Source: Pseudomonadota bacterium | GTDB taxonomy: Bacteria > Pseudomonadota > Gammaproteobacteria > Burkholderiales > Ferrovaceae | DNA: 64,000 bases | Direction of reading: 5' to 3' | Assembly (NCBI GenBank): GCA_021796835.1 | Contig: JAKABO010000007.1 | Location: 1-64,000 of the forward strand | Part shown: positions 37,451-46,933 of the stretch, piece after piece | Layout of the letters: each line of letters begins with the position of its first letter | How positions within the stretch are numbered: position 1 is the stretch's first letter | Position numbers and translations under genes: made by a program | The notes under the pieces: generated by a model | Databases searched by the model: none | The model's input: only the letters and a program-made list of their open reading frames with translations | What the model was told of the DNA's origin: nothing

Positions 37451-39094
37451 ATGGAAACATCTTCACTCTCGCCCTCGGACCGTTGCTTCGAAACCGCCTC
37501 CCGGGAGACCCTGGACCGCATGCTGGGGCAAGCCTGCCGCACCTTTGCGCAGCATGATGCCTTCCAGTGTCTGGGGCACACCTTCACCTACGCAATGATC
37601 GAACGGTGGTCCCTGAATTTCGCCAGTTGGCTGCAGGATCAGGGTTTGACCGTCGGCACGCGGGTGGCGGTCATGCTCCCCAATCTGCCCCAGTATCCCG
37701 TTGCCGTGTATGGCATCCTGCGCGCCGGCGGCGTGGTGGTCAATTGCAACCCGCTTTATACCTCCCGGGAACTGGAATTCCAGTTGCGCGATGCCGAAGC
37801 CGAATATCTCGTGGTTCTGGAAAATTTTGCCCATACAGTGGCCCAGGCCCGTGTCCCCAGTCTGCGCCACGTGATCGTGACTCAGGTGGGTGATCTGATG
37901 GGGCTGCGCGGAACCTTCCTGAACCTGGTTCTGCGCTACTGGAAAAAAGCCATTCCTGCCTGGCACATGGACGCGGTACTTCCCTTTCCCGCCGTTCTGG
38001 AACAGGGGCAGAGCCGACCTTTCACCTGCCCTTCCCTGACGCCGGAACATCTGGCTTTTTTGCAATATACCGGCGGAACGACCGGACGCGCAAAAGGCGC
38101 CATGCTCAGCCATCGCAACATCATGGCCAACCTGGACCAGGTAGGAATCTGGCATGGCCAGCATCTGATCCCCGGCCAGGAAAAAATCGTTACGGCCTTG
38201 CCGTTTTATCATATCTTTGCTCTGACCGCCAATTGCCTGCTGTTTTGGAAATTGGGCGCCACCAACCTGCTGATCCCCAACCCGCGCGACATCCCCGCAT
38301 TGGTTCGCGCCCTGAAGTCCTACCCCATGAGCGTCTTTACCGGAGTCAATACCCTGTTTGCCGCTCTGCTGTCCCATCCGGCCTTTGCCCAACTGGACTT
38401 CTCTCACCTCAAATCCACCTTGGGCGGAGGCATGGCCGTCAAGAGTGAAGTGGCCCAACGCTGGCAAATCGTCACGGGATGCTGCATCAATCAGGCCTAT
38501 GGGTTGACCGAAACCTCTCCCGGGGTCTGTCTGAACCCCTTTGACGTCCAGGAATTTGATGGCAGCGTGGGGTACCCTCTACCGTGCACCGAGATCTCCC
38601 TGCGCAATGACGAAGGCAACGAAGTCCCCCCCCAAGCCAGCGGTGAAGTCTGCATCCGCGGACCTCAGGTCATGTCTGGCTACTGGCAGCAACCGGAAGA
38701 AACCAGCCAGGCTTTCTGGCCCGACGGGTATTTTCGCAGCGGCGATATCGGGCGCTGGAACCCGACCGGGACACTGACCCTGCTGGACCGTAAAAAGGAC
38801 ATGATCAAAGTCTCCGGGTTCAACGTCTACCCCAATGAAATCGAGGAAATTCTCTCTCACCACCCGGGGATTGCCGAAGTCGCTGCCATCGGCGTCGAGG
38901 ATATTCATTCGGGCGAAGCCATCACGGTGTTTGTGGTGCGTCGCGACCCCAACCTTACGGAACAGGAACTTCTTGCCTGGTGCCATCAGGAATTGACGGG
39001 TTACAAGGTCCCGCGCCACATCGAATTCCGGACCGAACTTCCCCATTCCACCGTGGGCAAGGTCCTGCGCCGGGCACTCAGGGAAAAGGCCTGA
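37451..39094 (+). CDS. fadD: Long-chain fatty-acid-CoA ligase
   Basis: AMP-forming acyl-CoA synthetase, 547 aa. The P-loop-like A3 motif is YTGGTTGRAKGAM, A5 is YGLTETSP, A7/A8 are YFRSGDIG and DRKKDMIKVSGFNVYP, and A10 has the catalytic Lys in HSTVGKVLRRAL. The FadD-type GGAMAVKSEVAQRW region appears as GGGMAVKSEVAQRW. The start at ATG 37451 is the best fit to length, although the purine-rich GGGAG lies farther upstream than usual. Confidence 0.93.
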   Translation: METSSLSPSDRCFETASRETLDRMLGQACRTFAQHDAFQCLGHTFTYAMIERWSLNFASWLQDQGLTVGTRVAVMLPNLPQYPVAVYGILRAGGVVVNCNPLYTSRELEFQLRDAEAEYLVVLENFAHTVAQARVPSLRHVIVTQVGDLMGLRGTFLNLVLRYWKKAIPAWHMDAVLPFPAVLEQGQSRPFTCPSLTPEHLAFLQYTGGTTGRAKGAMLSHRNIMANLDQVGIWHGQHLIPGQEKIVTALPFYHIFALTANCLLFWKLGATNLLIPNPRDIPALVRALKSYPMSVFTGVNTLFAALLSHPAFAQLDFSHLKSTLGGGMAVKSEVAQRWQIVTGCCINQAYGLTETSPGVCLNPFDVQEFDGSVGYPLPCTEISLRNDEGNEVPPQASGEVCIRGPQVMSGYWQQPEETSQAFWPDGYFRSGDIGRWNPTGTLTLLDRKKDMIKVSGFNVYPNEIEEILSHHPGIAEVAAIGVEDIHSGEAITVFVVRRDPNLTEQELLAWCHQELTGYKVPRHIEFRTELPHSTVGKVLRRALREKA

Positions 39095-39189
39095 TCCTCC
39101 CTACCTGACACAGGATTTCTTCAAGTCCGACAGGCCTCCTCCCCCGGCAACCTATTCATCCTTTCATTTTTTTGCGCTTTCTGTTATCA

Positions 39190-39366
39190 TGCCGGCACTG
39201 CATGCGACAGGTAGTGCAGTGTCCCTGACCTTATCCATTCATTTCTGAATGTCTTTTGCCGGTTAGTGACTTACGCCGGCGGTTCTCCGCTGTTTTTTCA
39301 TCTGAGGCTCGTGTGAACCCTCCCGGGTTCCCTTTACCTGTCGCTTCGCCCTCGAGGATTAGTACA
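39190..39366 (+). ncRNA. Structured 5' leader of rhlE (four predicted hairpins)
   Basis: The 272-base gap between fadD and rhlE holds no gene, but contains four perfect inverted repeats: CACTGC (39196) with GCAGTG (39216), CATTCA-TTTC-TGAATG (39236-39251), GCCGG (39258) with CCGGC (39276), and GAACCC-TCCC-GGGTTC (39315-39330). A possible -10 TATCAT lies at 39185-39190. If transcribed from there, the leader is about 170 nt and would fold in front of a GAGG ribosome site and a TTG start. RNA helicase genes often have such self-regulated or cold-responsive leaders; this one is not of a class I know. Confidence 0.45.
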
Positions 39367-40671
39367 TTGACTACCCCCATGTTGTTTGAACACTTGAATC
39401 TGGACCCCCGCCTGCTCAGCGCTGTTACCGAAGCCGGCTACACCGAACCCACCCCCGTCCAGGCCCAGGCCATTCCGGCCCTGCTGACGGGCTCCGACCT
39501 GATGGTCACCTCACGCACCGGATCGGGCAAAACTGCCGCCTTCATGTTGCCAGCCCTGCATCGTCTGGCCACTCGCCCCTTGAGCGGAAAAGGCCCGCGC
39601 CTGCTGATCTTGTCCCCCACCCGGGAACTGGCCAGCCAGATCACCGAAGCCGCCAAAATCTACGGGAAAAACCTGAAACAGGTTCGCACCGTGACCTTGC
39701 TGGGCGGAACGCCCTATCCGGTCCAGAACCGCAATCTGGCACGCCCCTATGATATTTTGGTGGCCACACCGGGACGTTTGCTCGACCAGATGGACAGTCG
39801 ACGGGTCGATCTGTCCCAAGTCGAAATGTTGGTCCTGGATGAAGCCGACCGCATGCTCGACATGGGGTTCATCGACGATGTCAAACGCATCGCCAGCGCC
39901 ACCCCGATCACCCGTCAGACCCTGATGTTTTCTGCCACCTTCGACAAACCCATTGCGCGCCTGGCCGAAACCCTCTTGCGGGACCCCGTGCGCATCGAGG
40001 CCACCTCCCTCAAGGCCGCCCATGAAAACATCGACCAGCGCCTCCACTACGTGGACAATCTGGCCCATAAGAATCGTCTGCTGGCCCACCTGCTGGCCGA
40101 CGTCGACCTCAACCAGGCCATCATTTTCACCGCCACCAAGCGCGATGCCGACCTGCTGGCCGACGACCTGAGCGGACAAGGCCACTCTGCGGCCGCACTT
40201 CACGGCGACATGCATCAGGGGGCCCGTAACCGCACCCTGGACGGTCTGCGCCACGGACGTTTGCGCGTTCTGGTGGCGACCGATGTGGCTGCGCGTGGAA
40301 TCGATGTCCCTGGCATCAGTCACGTCATCAACTATGATCTGCCCAAAGTGGCCGAAGACTATGTCCACCGGATTGGCCGTACCGGCCGCGCCGGCAACAA
40401 GGGAATCGCCATTTCCCTGGCCAGCAGCCGCGATTTCCTGCAACTGCAGCGCATCGAACGCTTCACCGGGAAATCCATCGATGTTCATACCATCGCCGGA
40501 TTCGAGCCGCGCATGCCCATTCGCCCCCCCTCCCGGTCTGCCCGCCCTGGTCCTGCCAGCAAGGGACGCAGCAATCCTGCGCAGGATCGGCCCCAGCACC
40601 GTGAAGCACGCACCCCCTGGTCGGCAGAACCACGCCAGAACAAGGCGCCCATTCGCAAACGCGCTGGCTGA
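39367..40671 (+). CDS. rhlE: DEAD-box ATP-dependent RNA helicase, RhlE type
   Basis: 434 aa. Q motif VQAQAIPALL, motif I SRTGSGKT, Ia PTRELASQ, II DEAD (LVLDEADRMLDMGF), III SAT, then DVAARGIDVPGI and HRIGRTGR in the second RecA domain. The C-terminal tail from about residue 380 is basic and rich in Pro, Arg and Ser, as in RhlE proteins that act on ribosome assembly and RNA decay. The start is placed at TTG 39367 because GAGG lies nine bases upstream; ATG 39379 is the alternative. Confidence 0.93.
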   Translation: MTTPMLFEHLNLDPRLLSAVTEAGYTEPTPVQAQAIPALLTGSDLMVTSRTGSGKTAAFMLPALHRLATRPLSGKGPRLLILSPTRELASQITEAAKIYGKNLKQVRTVTLLGGTPYPVQNRNLARPYDILVATPGRLLDQMDSRRVDLSQVEMLVLDEADRMLDMGFIDDVKRIASATPITRQTLMFSATFDKPIARLAETLLRDPVRIEATSLKAAHENIDQRLHYVDNLAHKNRLLAHLLADVDLNQAIIFTATKRDADLLADDLSGQGHSAAALHGDMHQGARNRTLDGLRHGRLRVLVATDVAARGIDVPGISHVINYDLPKVAEDYVHRIGRTGRAGNKGIAISLASSRDFLQLQRIERFTGKSIDVHTIAGFEPRMPIRPPSRSARPGPASKGRSNPAQDRPQHREARTPWSAEPRQNKAPIRKRAG

Positions 40672-40690
40672 AACTTGCTGAAGGCGGTTC

Positions 40691-42247
40691 ATGTCCGACT
40701 TGGTGCGCAGACTGAAAGGCTTGTGGATCCTGGCCCTACTGACCACCTGGTTGGCCCTGGTCCAGTTGCCCCTGTTTGACGAGGACGAAGGAGAGTACGG
40801 AGAAGTCGCTGTGGAAATGGCCCGCAGCGGCGACTTCATCACCCCGACCCTGAACGGTCAGCCTTTTTTTGAAAAGCCCATCCTGGCTTTTTGGCTCGAG
40901 GCCCCGCTGGTCAAGGTATTCGGCGTCCATGCCTGGGTTTTCCGCTTGCCCTCACTGCTGGCTTGTCTGCTCTGGATGCTCATTCTGGGCCGCTTTGCCC
41001 GCCGACACTGGGGGCCTGAAGCCGGGGCGCTGGCCGCCCTGCTCTGTGCCACCTCTCTGGGCGTCACGGTATCGGCCCACGCCGCAGCAATGGACGGGGT
41101 TCTCTGTCTCCTCATCACCCTGGCCCAACTGGATCTCTATCGAGCCTGGAAAACGCAGGATCCCTGGGCTGAACGGCGTACCTGGCTGTGGATGGCACTC
41201 GGCTTTCTGGCCAAGGGGCCGGTGGCCGTGGTGGTCCCCGCACTCACCAGTTTCCTGTTCTACGGACTCCACAAAGAATGGAAGCGCTGGTTCCGCAGCG
41301 CCTTCAATGGCTGGGGATGGCTCATTTTTTGTACGCTGGCCCTGCCCTGGTACGTCGTCCAGTACCACTTGATGGGGCCCCGCTTCATCGAATATTTCCT
41401 GTGGCGGGAAAACCTCGGACGTCTCACCGGCACCCTGCAGGGGCATGGGGGAAGCGTTCTGTATTACCTGCCCGTGCTGCTGGTGATTGCCTGGCCACAT
41501 ACACCCCTGTTATTGAAATCGCTGGGAGAAGGCTGGCGCGATCGCGCCAGCCCCCTGACCCAGTTCCTGTTGCTTTGGTTTGCCACGGTTTTTGCCCTGT
41601 TTTCCCTGGCGCATACCAAGTTGCCCCACTATCTGCTGATCGGGTTACCCCCCCTCTTCCTGCTCATGGCCCAGCACCGCCACGCCCTCAAGCATTCCTG
41701 GAGCCTCTGGCTCCCATGGTTCCTCATGCCCGCCCTGGTCATCAGCTTACCTTTCATCGTCCAATCCCAGGCGCGGTCCACCCCCAACCCCTACCTGCGC
41801 GCCCTGCTTCTCCAGGGCCCGGACATTTTCACCACAGGCTGGTGGACAGGCGTGACCGGCCTGCTGCTGCTCTGTGCCCTGCTGGGGTTCGTGGTCATCC
41901 GTGTCCATCCGATCCCTGAAAATCTTTCTGCGCGCAGCCTGGCTCTGGGGGCCACCGGCGTGATGAGCACCCTGATCCTGACCACGATACTCATGCCAGT
42001 GGCCGCCCGCTTGCAGCAAACCCCGGTGCGCATCCTGGCCCAGTGGAGTCGTCAGCACCCGGGGCCGATCGTGGCAGACGATCGCATGCCCAGTTTTGCC
42101 GTGTACAGTGGCAGAGCCACCGTCAACCGACCGGCCCATCCCGGAGATTGGGTTTTCATCCGGGCAGACCACCTTTCCAACCTCCCCCCTCATGTCGTCC
42201 TGTACGCCATGGGCGGTCTCTATCTGGTTCAAATTCTGCCCCAATGA
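40691..42247 (+). CDS. GT83-type polyprenyl-phosphate sugar transferase (ArnT-like)
   Basis: Integral membrane glycosyltransferase of 518 aa with a dozen or so predicted membrane helices. The first periplasmic loop has the acidic motif DEDEGEYGEVAVEMA, typical of ArnT/PMT-like enzymes, which transfer a sugar from undecaprenyl phosphate to lipid A or another acceptor; GLAKGP appears here as LGFLAKGPVAVV. It overlaps a PAP2 phosphatase gene by 4 bases, which would suit recycling of the lipid carrier or lipid A dephosphorylation. The sugar and acceptor are not known; no arnBCA genes are in the window. Confidence 0.87.
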   Translation: MSDLVRRLKGLWILALLTTWLALVQLPLFDEDEGEYGEVAVEMARSGDFITPTLNGQPFFEKPILAFWLEAPLVKVFGVHAWVFRLPSLLACLLWMLILGRFARRHWGPEAGALAALLCATSLGVTVSAHAAAMDGVLCLLITLAQLDLYRAWKTQDPWAERRTWLWMALGFLAKGPVAVVVPALTSFLFYGLHKEWKRWFRSAFNGWGWLIFCTLALPWYVVQYHLMGPRFIEYFLWRENLGRLTGTLQGHGGSVLYYLPVLLVIAWPHTPLLLKSLGEGWRDRASPLTQFLLLWFATVFALFSLAHTKLPHYLLIGLPPLFLLMAQHRHALKHSWSLWLPWFLMPALVISLPFIVQSQARSTPNPYLRALLLQGPDIFTTGWWTGVTGLLLLCALLGFVVIRVHPIPENLSARSLALGATGVMSTLILTTILMPVAARLQQTPVRILAQWSRQHPGPIVADDRMPSFAVYSGRATVNRPAHPGDWVFIRADHLSNLPPHVVLYAMGGLYLVQILPQ

Positions 42248-43020
42248 CTCCGCCGCTCCTCTCTACTCGAACACTCTGGCGCTGGACCTTCCCTCTGGTG
42301 TGCCTGGGACTGGCCCTCGAAGTTGCCTTGACCTGCACCAATCTGCCCCTGTTCGAGGTATTGCATCGGCTTTTCTCCTACCTGCCTCCCCTGCTGTGGA
42401 CCCACTGGACGGCACTGGGGGATTCCGCACTGGTCCCCCTGCTCCTGTTTCCCTGGTGGCGACGGCGCCCGGATCTGTTATGGGCTGCCCTGCTGGCCGC
42501 CCTGCTGGCCTTCCTTTTTTCCCATGGCTTGAAGCACTGGATAGACGCGCCGCGCCCCCCCGCCGTTCTGACGGTGACGGTCATCGGCCCCCGCCTGTTG
42601 CATGGGTCCTTCCCCTCGGGACATACCACCGCCATCTTCACCCTGATCGCCCTTCTCATCCACGGTCTCCCACTCCGCACCCCTGGCACACGCTGGGCCT
42701 TGATTCTCGCGGGATCCGCCGTGGCTGCCTCCCGTATTGCCCTCGGCGTACACTGGCCTCTGGATGTGCTGGTAGGGGCAGCTGGCGGATGGCTCTGCGC
42801 CCTCGCTGGACTGGCCTGGGCGCAACGCTGGACCTGGGGGACGACCCGGGGGCGCTGGCTGCCCCTGCTGGTATTGGTCGCGCTCGCAGCCTTTGCCCTG
42901 TTCCGGAAATCCGAAGGTCTGCCGGGTGTCTTCTGGTCTGAGAAGGCACTGGTGCTGACCATGCTGATCCTCGGCTGGCGCGCAGGCTTGCATGCCCCGC
43001 CCGCGAAAACCCTGGACTAA
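42244..43020 (+). CDS. PAP2-family membrane phosphatase
   Basis: 258 aa with six or more membrane helices. The three-part acid phosphatase signature is complete: KHWIDAPRPP (KxxxxxxRP), PSGHTT, and SRIALGVHWPLD (SRxxxxxHxxxD). Substrates of this family include undecaprenyl diphosphate, phosphatidylglycerol phosphate and lipid A 1-phosphate. Co-translated with the ArnT-like gene, so a role in lipid A or lipid-carrier metabolism is the best guess. The ATG at 42244 overlaps the upstream stop. Confidence 0.9.
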   Translation: MTPPLLSTRTLWRWTFPLVCLGLALEVALTCTNLPLFEVLHRLFSYLPPLLWTHWTALGDSALVPLLLFPWWRRRPDLLWAALLAALLAFLFSHGLKHWIDAPRPPAVLTVTVIGPRLLHGSFPSGHTTAIFTLIALLIHGLPLRTPGTRWALILAGSAVAASRIALGVHWPLDVLVGAAGGWLCALAGLAWAQRWTWGTTRGRWLPLLVLVALAAFALFRKSEGLPGVFWSEKALVLTMLILGWRAGLHAPPAKTLD

Positions 43021-43077
43021 TCAGGGTATACTTCGGTACCTCGCGGGCCGCCCTGATTCAACAAAGGATTTCAACGC

Positions 43078-43770
43078 ATGACGGTTTCTCCCCATCCCCT
43101 GCAACACCTCTTTGACAATAACCGCCTTTGGGTGGACTCCATGCTGGCCGAGGACCCCAACTTCTTCAAGGCACTGGCCACCCAACAGGCCCCTGAATAC
43201 CTCTGGATCGGTTGTTCCGACTCCCGTGTCCCGGCCAATCAGATCACCGGCCTGGCCCCTGGAGAGGTCTTCGTACACCGTAACGTGGCCAATGTCGTGG
43301 TGCACAGCGACCTCAATTCCCTGTCGGTCCTGCAGTTTGCCGTGGACCAGTTGAAGGTGCGTCATATCATGGTGGTGGGTCACTATGGCTGCTCGGGCGT
43401 GCGCACGGCCCTGACCGGAATGCGCGTCGGGATTGCCGATAACTGGTTACGGCACGTCCGGGATGTCCATGAGAAGCATGAGGGCCTCATCGAGCGGTGC
43501 CCCGCCAACCTGCGTCATGACCGCCTGTGCGAATTGAATGCCATGGAACAGGCCCTCACCGTCTGCCAGACCACCGTGGTCCAGGATGCCTGGGAACGCC
43601 GGCAACCCGTCACCGTCCACGCCTGGGTCTATGGGGTGGACAATGGCCAACTGCACGACCTCGGCTTTACCGTTTCCTCCCCCCAGGAGTTGCGGACCCG
43701 CTACGCCACCACCCTGGAACTCATCTCAGCGCGGATCAGTTGCGCTGGCAGCGCGGACAATACCAGGTAG
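43078..43770 (+). CDS. can: Beta-class carbonic anhydrase
   Basis: Interconverts CO2 and bicarbonate in the cytoplasm. 230 aa, with zinc ligands Cys46, His102 and Cys105 and the Asp48/Arg50 dyad in CSDSRVPA and HYGCSGV. Its 3' end overlaps the convergent mutM by 35 bp. Full length for the Can (YadF) type. Confidence 0.96.
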   Translation: MTVSPHPLQHLFDNNRLWVDSMLAEDPNFFKALATQQAPEYLWIGCSDSRVPANQITGLAPGEVFVHRNVANVVVHSDLNSLSVLQFAVDQLKVRHIMVVGHYGCSGVRTALTGMRVGIADNWLRHVRDVHEKHEGLIERCPANLRHDRLCELNAMEQALTVCQTTVVQDAWERRQPVTVHAWVYGVDNGQLHDLGFTVSSPQELRTRYATTLELISARISCAGSADNTR

Positions 43771-44575
43771 AGCGTTGCCCCTGACGAATCTGACGGATGG
43801 GCGTTGCGCAGCGCACACAGGGTTGTCCCGTGCGACCGTAAACCTGGTGTTGCTGCTGAAAATACCCACCCTCCCCCGTGACCCCCACAAAATCGCGCAG
43901 GGTGCTCCCACCGGCCCGAATGGCCTGTTCCAGAACCTGACGCACCGCCTGGGCCAGGCGATGGTAGCGCTCCAGGCCAATCCGGCCCGCCGCGCGACGC
44001 GGGTCGATCCCGGCCAGGAAGAGACTTTCGCAGGCATAGATATTGCCGGCCCCCACCACCAACCGACCTTCCAGCAACAAGGGTTTGATGGCGACCTTCA
44101 GGCCGCGCGTGGCGCGATGAAACCAGGCCCCGTCAAACCCTGCTTCCAGGGGTTCCCGCCCCATCCTGGAAAAACAGGGGTGAGCCTGCCAGAAAGACGT
44201 TTGAGGGGCTTCCGCAGGACGGGGAACCCAGAGCAGCGCGCCAAACCGGCGGGGGTCACGATAGCGCACCAGGCTTCCGTCCGCGAACAGCAGATCCACA
44301 TGCTCATGCCGTTGCGCAGGCACTGACTGGGTCAGGTAGCGCAGGGTGCCACTCATGCCCAGATGAATGATCAGCGCCCCGTGACTCATTTCCAGCACCA
44401 GATATTTTCCCCGTCGTCGCACCTGCAGAACCTGCTGGGGTTCGGGACTCGCCAACGCCGAAGGAACGGGATGACGCAAGCGGCTCTCCCGAATCACGGC
44501 ACCCACCCAGATCCGACCGGTCACGTGGGCGCTGAGCGCCTGGCGGGTGACTTCGACTTCAGGCAATTCCGGCAT
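43736..44575 (-). CDS. mutM: Formamidopyrimidine-DNA glycosylase
   Basis: Removes 8-oxoguanine and Fapy lesions and nicks the abasic site. 279 aa. Catalytic Pro-Glu follows the initiator Met (MPELPEVEVTRQ), the catalytic Lys is in RRGKYLVLEM, and the C-terminal zinc finger is CVRCATPI...YCPRCQRN. Full length. Tail-to-tail overlap with can. Confidence 0.97.
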   Translation of the reverse strand: MPELPEVEVTRQALSAHVTGRIWVGAVIRESRLRHPVPSALASPEPQQVLQVRRRGKYLVLEMSHGALIIHLGMSGTLRYLTQSVPAQRHEHVDLLFADGSLVRYRDPRRFGALLWVPRPAEAPQTSFWQAHPCFSRMGREPLEAGFDGAWFHRATRGLKVAIKPLLLEGRLVVGAGNIYACESLFLAGIDPRRAAGRIGLERYHRLAQAVRQVLEQAIRAGGSTLRDFVGVTGEGGYFQQQHQVYGRTGQPCVRCATPIRQIRQGQRSTWYCPRCQRN

Positions 44576-44578
44576 GCT

Positions 44579-45301
44579 TCAGGGCTCGATGGAAAATGGG
44601 TTGAAATGGGTATGCTCGTCGTAAAAATCTTCCTGTTCCGCCCGTTTCAGGAAATTGACCAGCGCATAGGTGAGGGGCGTGGCCAGGGCTTCCCAGAAGA
44701 CCTTGATGCCATACTCCAGGATCGCCACCTCGATCAAATCCCGGGTCTCCCATATTCCGTAAAAAGCAATCCCGTAAAAAAGCAGTGAATCCAGGCCCTC
44801 CCCAACCGCCGTCGAAAGAATGGCACGCATCCACAGCCATCGTCCGCGCATCTTCACCTTGAGACGGGCCAGGACGTAACTGTTGGAAAAACTGCCGCAC
44901 CAGTAAGCCAGCATGGAGCCGGCAGCAATTCGCCAGGTATTTCCGAATACCCCCTCCAGTTGCCCCTGAAAGGTCGCCATGAAAACATTGGGCGCGGGTG
45001 GGAGGGAAACGATCACCCAAGCCATGAGGGAGGCAAAGGCCAGAGCCGTGAATCCCGCCCAGACGACCCGGCGGTCGCGGGCATAGCCATAGACCTCGGT
45101 TAGAACATCCCCGAAAAAGTAGGAAATGGGAAAGAACAACACCCCTGCACCCACGGTAAAAGTCCTGAATCCCGGCACGCTGAGCGTCGTCTGTTTGGCT
45201 GCCCCGATCAGGTTGGTACACAGCAGAATGCAGATGAAAGCCGCCATGATCAGATCATAATAGCGGTAGTGCCTGTCCCGGGCCTGGGTCTGGACAGTCA
45301 T
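44579..45301 (-). CDS. yhhQ: Queuosine precursor transporter (YhhQ / VUT family)
   Basis: Inner-membrane protein of 240 aa with about six helices, of the family that imports preQ0/preQ1. Recognisable motifs are ICTNLIGAK-like CTNLIGAAKQTT, FFPISYFFGDVLTEVYGY, and GEGLDSLLFYGIAF. The ATG at 45301 overlaps the selO stop (ATGA); a TTG at 45310 is possible. tgt and queA in the same window use the imported base. Confidence 0.9.
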   Translation of the reverse strand: MTVQTQARDRHYRYYDLIMAAFICILLCTNLIGAAKQTTLSVPGFRTFTVGAGVLFFPISYFFGDVLTEVYGYARDRRVVWAGFTALAFASLMAWVIVSLPPAPNVFMATFQGQLEGVFGNTWRIAAGSMLAYWCGSFSNSYVLARLKVKMRGRWLWMRAILSTAVGEGLDSLLFYGIAFYGIWETRDLIEVAILEYGIKVFWEALATPLTYALVNFLKRAEQEDFYDEHTHFNPFSIEP

Positions 45302-46752
45302 GAGGAGCAACTCAGGGTCAAAGCCCCGGCCCAGTCCGGGGGCGCGAGAGCCCAGGCAGAAAATTCGGGATGCTCATCCCAGGGCGTTCGCAGCACGGTT
45401 TCCAGATCGCGAGCCATGGCAAAGTCTCCCTGTTGGGCCTGACGAATCGCCAATTCTGCCAGATAGGTACGCAAAACATATTTGGGGTTGGCGACGCGCA
45501 TCCCCTGTGCCCTGACCCCTGTGGAACTTTCTTCCCGAGCACTTCGTTCCCGATAGGCGCTTACCCACTCGGTCCAGGAGGACGGGCCCTGAAATTCGGC
45601 TTCATCCTCCAGACGCGCAGGTTCTGCCTGTACGGCATCCTGGGCCAGAAAGCGAAAGAAACGGGTAAAATCCACCTGGTTCCGGTGCAGGAGAGACAGC
45701 AGGGACTCTATCAGGGACGGGTCCTCGGGCAAAGGTTTCCGCCATCCCAACTTGCGGCGAAAACGGCTCAGCAAGGATGTGGAAAATTGCGGTTCATACC
45801 GTCCCAGCACGGTCTGGATGCCTTCTTCATCGTCGATCAGCACACTCAATGCACTGCCCAGGACGGCACAATTCCAGGCCCCGATCCCGGGTTGTTGATC
45901 ATAGGCATAACGCCCCTCCTGATCGGAATGATTACCAATGAACTGCGGGTCGTAACGGTCCAGAAAGGCAAAGGGCCCATAATCAAGCGTCAGTCCCAGC
46001 AGAGACATGTTATCGGTATTCATGACCCCATGGCAAAACCCCACCGATTGCCAGGCCGCCATGAGGTGCGCGGTACGTTCCACCACTGCCTCCAGTACGC
46101 TCAATACCGGATTGGGCTGATGTCTGGCCGCAGGATAATGAAACGTCATCAACAAATCGAGCAGTCGTTTCAATTCGGTAGGAAAGCCGTGCCAGGCCAG
46201 ATGTTCCACATGACCAAAACGCAGGAAACTGGGGGCCACCCGTGCCACGATGGCAGCCGTTTCACGGGTTTCACGCCGTACGGGCAGGGAGGAAGTCAGC
46301 AGAGCCAGCGCACGGGTGGTGGGAATCCCCAATCCTGCCATGGCTTCTGACCCCAGATATTCACGCAGGGAAGAGCGCAGCACAGCGCGCCCGTCTCCAC
46401 GCCGTGAATAAGGGGTCATGCCTGCCCCCTTGAGCTGGATTTCCTGATTTCCTGCCGGATCTCGTCCCAGGGTATGGGCCCGTCCATCACCCAGCAACCC
46501 TGCCCACTGGCCAAACTGATGCCCTGCGTAAGCGCTGCACCAGGGCACCTGTGGGCCATTTCCGGAGAAGTGGACACTGGCTTCCTGGGCAGGAATTTCG
46601 GACAACCCCAGTTCCTGCGCCAGCGTTGAATTCCATATTCCCCATTGAGGGTCAGGCAAACCTTCACAGCGCGTTTGGCACACGAAACCCGCCCCCCAAT
46701 CATGCCAGATGGGCGGTCGAAAAAAATCCCGGAGGAACGGTGAGGTACTCAT
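45298..46752 (-). CDS. selO: Protein adenylyltransferase SelO (YdiU)
   Basis: Pseudokinase-fold enzyme that moves AMP onto Ser/Thr/Tyr of proteins in redox stress. 484 aa, with family motifs YAGHQFGQWAGLLGDGRA, QLKGAGMTPYSRRGDGRAVL, SLREYLGSEAM and GVMNTDNMSLLG with the metal-binding DYGPFAFLD. Full length. Divergent from marR and overlapping the queuosine-precursor transporter. Confidence 0.95.
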   Translation of the reverse strand: MSTSPFLRDFFRPPIWHDWGAGFVCQTRCEGLPDPQWGIWNSTLAQELGLSEIPAQEASVHFSGNGPQVPWCSAYAGHQFGQWAGLLGDGRAHTLGRDPAGNQEIQLKGAGMTPYSRRGDGRAVLRSSLREYLGSEAMAGLGIPTTRALALLTSSLPVRRETRETAAIVARVAPSFLRFGHVEHLAWHGFPTELKRLLDLLMTFHYPAARHQPNPVLSVLEAVVERTAHLMAAWQSVGFCHGVMNTDNMSLLGLTLDYGPFAFLDRYDPQFIGNHSDQEGRYAYDQQPGIGAWNCAVLGSALSVLIDDEEGIQTVLGRYEPQFSTSLLSRFRRKLGWRKPLPEDPSLIESLLSLLHRNQVDFTRFFRFLAQDAVQAEPARLEDEAEFQGPSSWTEWVSAYRERSAREESSTGVRAQGMRVANPKYVLRTYLAELAIRQAQQGDFAMARDLETVLRTPWDEHPEFSAWALAPPDWAGALTLSCSS

Positions 46753-46894
46753 CTTGGGATTCTAACGCGATTTAGACTTAAAATAAACTATTGGGGCTCT
46801 TTCCACAAACACAGAGCCGATATTCCGGTCCTTTCCCGACTTGTACGGCATGAGGCATGATGTTTTCCGATACAATGAAGCGGTTTCCGGAAAT

Positions 46895-46914
46895 TACAAT
46901 GTACGCGTTCGTAC
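46895..46914 (+). promoter_or_regulatory. marR promoter -10 box and adjoining operator-like inverted repeat
   Basis: TACAAT (46895-46900) is directly followed by the perfect inverted repeat GTACG-CGTT-CGTAC (46901-46914), which would cover the transcription start of marR at 46934. This is the usual layout of MarR autorepression. A similar TACAAT occurs at 46871-46876. No good -35 box is seen. Confidence 0.45.
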
Positions 46915-46933
46915 TAAATACGCAAACCCCTTT

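Noticed and set aside
39095-39366. A riboswitch of a known class before rhlE
   Set aside because: The hairpins do not match any conserved core I know; reported only as a structured leader.
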